From: Marinifilum_A sediminis
GTDB taxonomy: Bacteria; Bacteroidota; Bacteroidia; Bacteroidales; Marinifilaceae
DNA length: 64,000 bases
Direction of reading: 5' to 3'
Assembly: GCA_947496465.1 (NCBI GenBank)
Contig: CANMCX010000002.1
Location: forward strand, 496,001 to 560,000
The translations under genes were made by a program, and so were the position numbers. Below, piece by piece: positions 63,957-64,000 of the stretch. The first letter of the stretch is position 1; each line of letters starts with the position of its first letter. The notes beneath the pieces were generated by a model. That model ran no database searches. It saw nothing but the letters and a program-made list of their open reading frames with translations, and was not told the DNA's origin.

Positions 63957-64000
63957 ATGGAGACACTATTAATTCAATCTAGAGCCGCACAATTTTACAA
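63957..64000 (+). CDS. Start of a gene cut by the window edge
   Basis: From the ATG the frame reads METLLIQSRAAQFY and is still open at the last base. Support comes from the promoter directly upstream. I do not recognise the product from 14 residues. Confidence 0.4.
   Translation, partial: METLLIQSRAAQFY

Noticed and set aside
1..64000. CRISPR arrays, tRNA or rRNA genes, insertion sequences, prophage
   Set aside because: I saw no regularly spaced direct repeats, cloverleaf sequences, transposase or phage genes anywhere in the window.

Overview
The window is AT-rich chromosomal DNA from a Bacteroidota bacterium. The evidence is a SusC/SusD pair, Bacteroidota-style lipoproteins, a type IX secretion C-terminal domain, TAnnTTTG-like promoter elements and a general lack of Shine-Dalgarno sequences. 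Two tandem sensory-type [FeFe]-hydrogenase genes suggest an anaerobic or facultative, possibly marine, member of the Marinilabiliales type. That placement is inference from gene content, not a database match.

Layout. 1-6.3 kb (+): the 3' part of a glycosidase-like gene, asnB, a repeat-bearing intergenic stretch, a small membrane protein and rlmF. 6.6-30.5 kb (-): a large glycan utilisation locus. Read in transcription order it holds SusC, SusD, a LamG-type surface lipoprotein, two GH92 alpha-mannosidases, GH125, GH65, GH97, a third GH92, an AmpG-like MFS carrier, an SSS symporter and a GH130 mannoside phosphorylase. 30.9-33.5 kb (+): a divergent membrane-spanning regulator with a LamG/Kelch-like outer part and a cytoplasmic winged-helix plus BTAD-like part. 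33.6-36.9 kb (-): LacI regulator, sugar MFS carrier and ROK sugar kinase, with a tandem palindromic operator upstream.

37.1-40.6 kb: proC (+), a secreted PKD/T9SS serine protease (-) and a stand-alone receiver protein (+). 40.6-47.0 kb (-): two copies of a [FeFe]-hydrogenase/PAS sensor plus SpoIIE-type phosphatase pair, flanking a thioredoxin-like [2Fe-2S] protein. 47.4-54.0 kb (+): PQQ-like propeller protein, LolA-like/DUF1579-like protein, an ABC permease without an ATPase and an endonuclease/exonuclease/phosphatase protein. 54.1-63.8 kb: housekeeping and envelope genes ridA, pabA-like, lptD-like, amidase, MCE protein, dnaA, an EamA carrier and a YigZ-family protein. A further gene seems to begin at the right edge.

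How the genes may work together. GH92, GH125 and GH130 together fit breakdown of high-mannose N-glycan or another alpha-mannan: mannose is trimmed in the periplasm or at the surface, the beta-mannosyl core disaccharide is imported, and GH130 cleaves it by phosphorolysis. GH65 and GH97, both alpha-glucoside families, would let the same locus remove glucose caps. The LacI-MFS-ROK unit would take up and phosphorylate the released hexose. The Kelch/BTAD protein is the likely glycan sensor. The hydrogenase-phosphatase modules look like signalling devices, perhaps responding to H2 or redox state and acting through protein dephosphorylation. No tRNA, rRNA, CRISPR array, insertion sequence or prophage was recognised.
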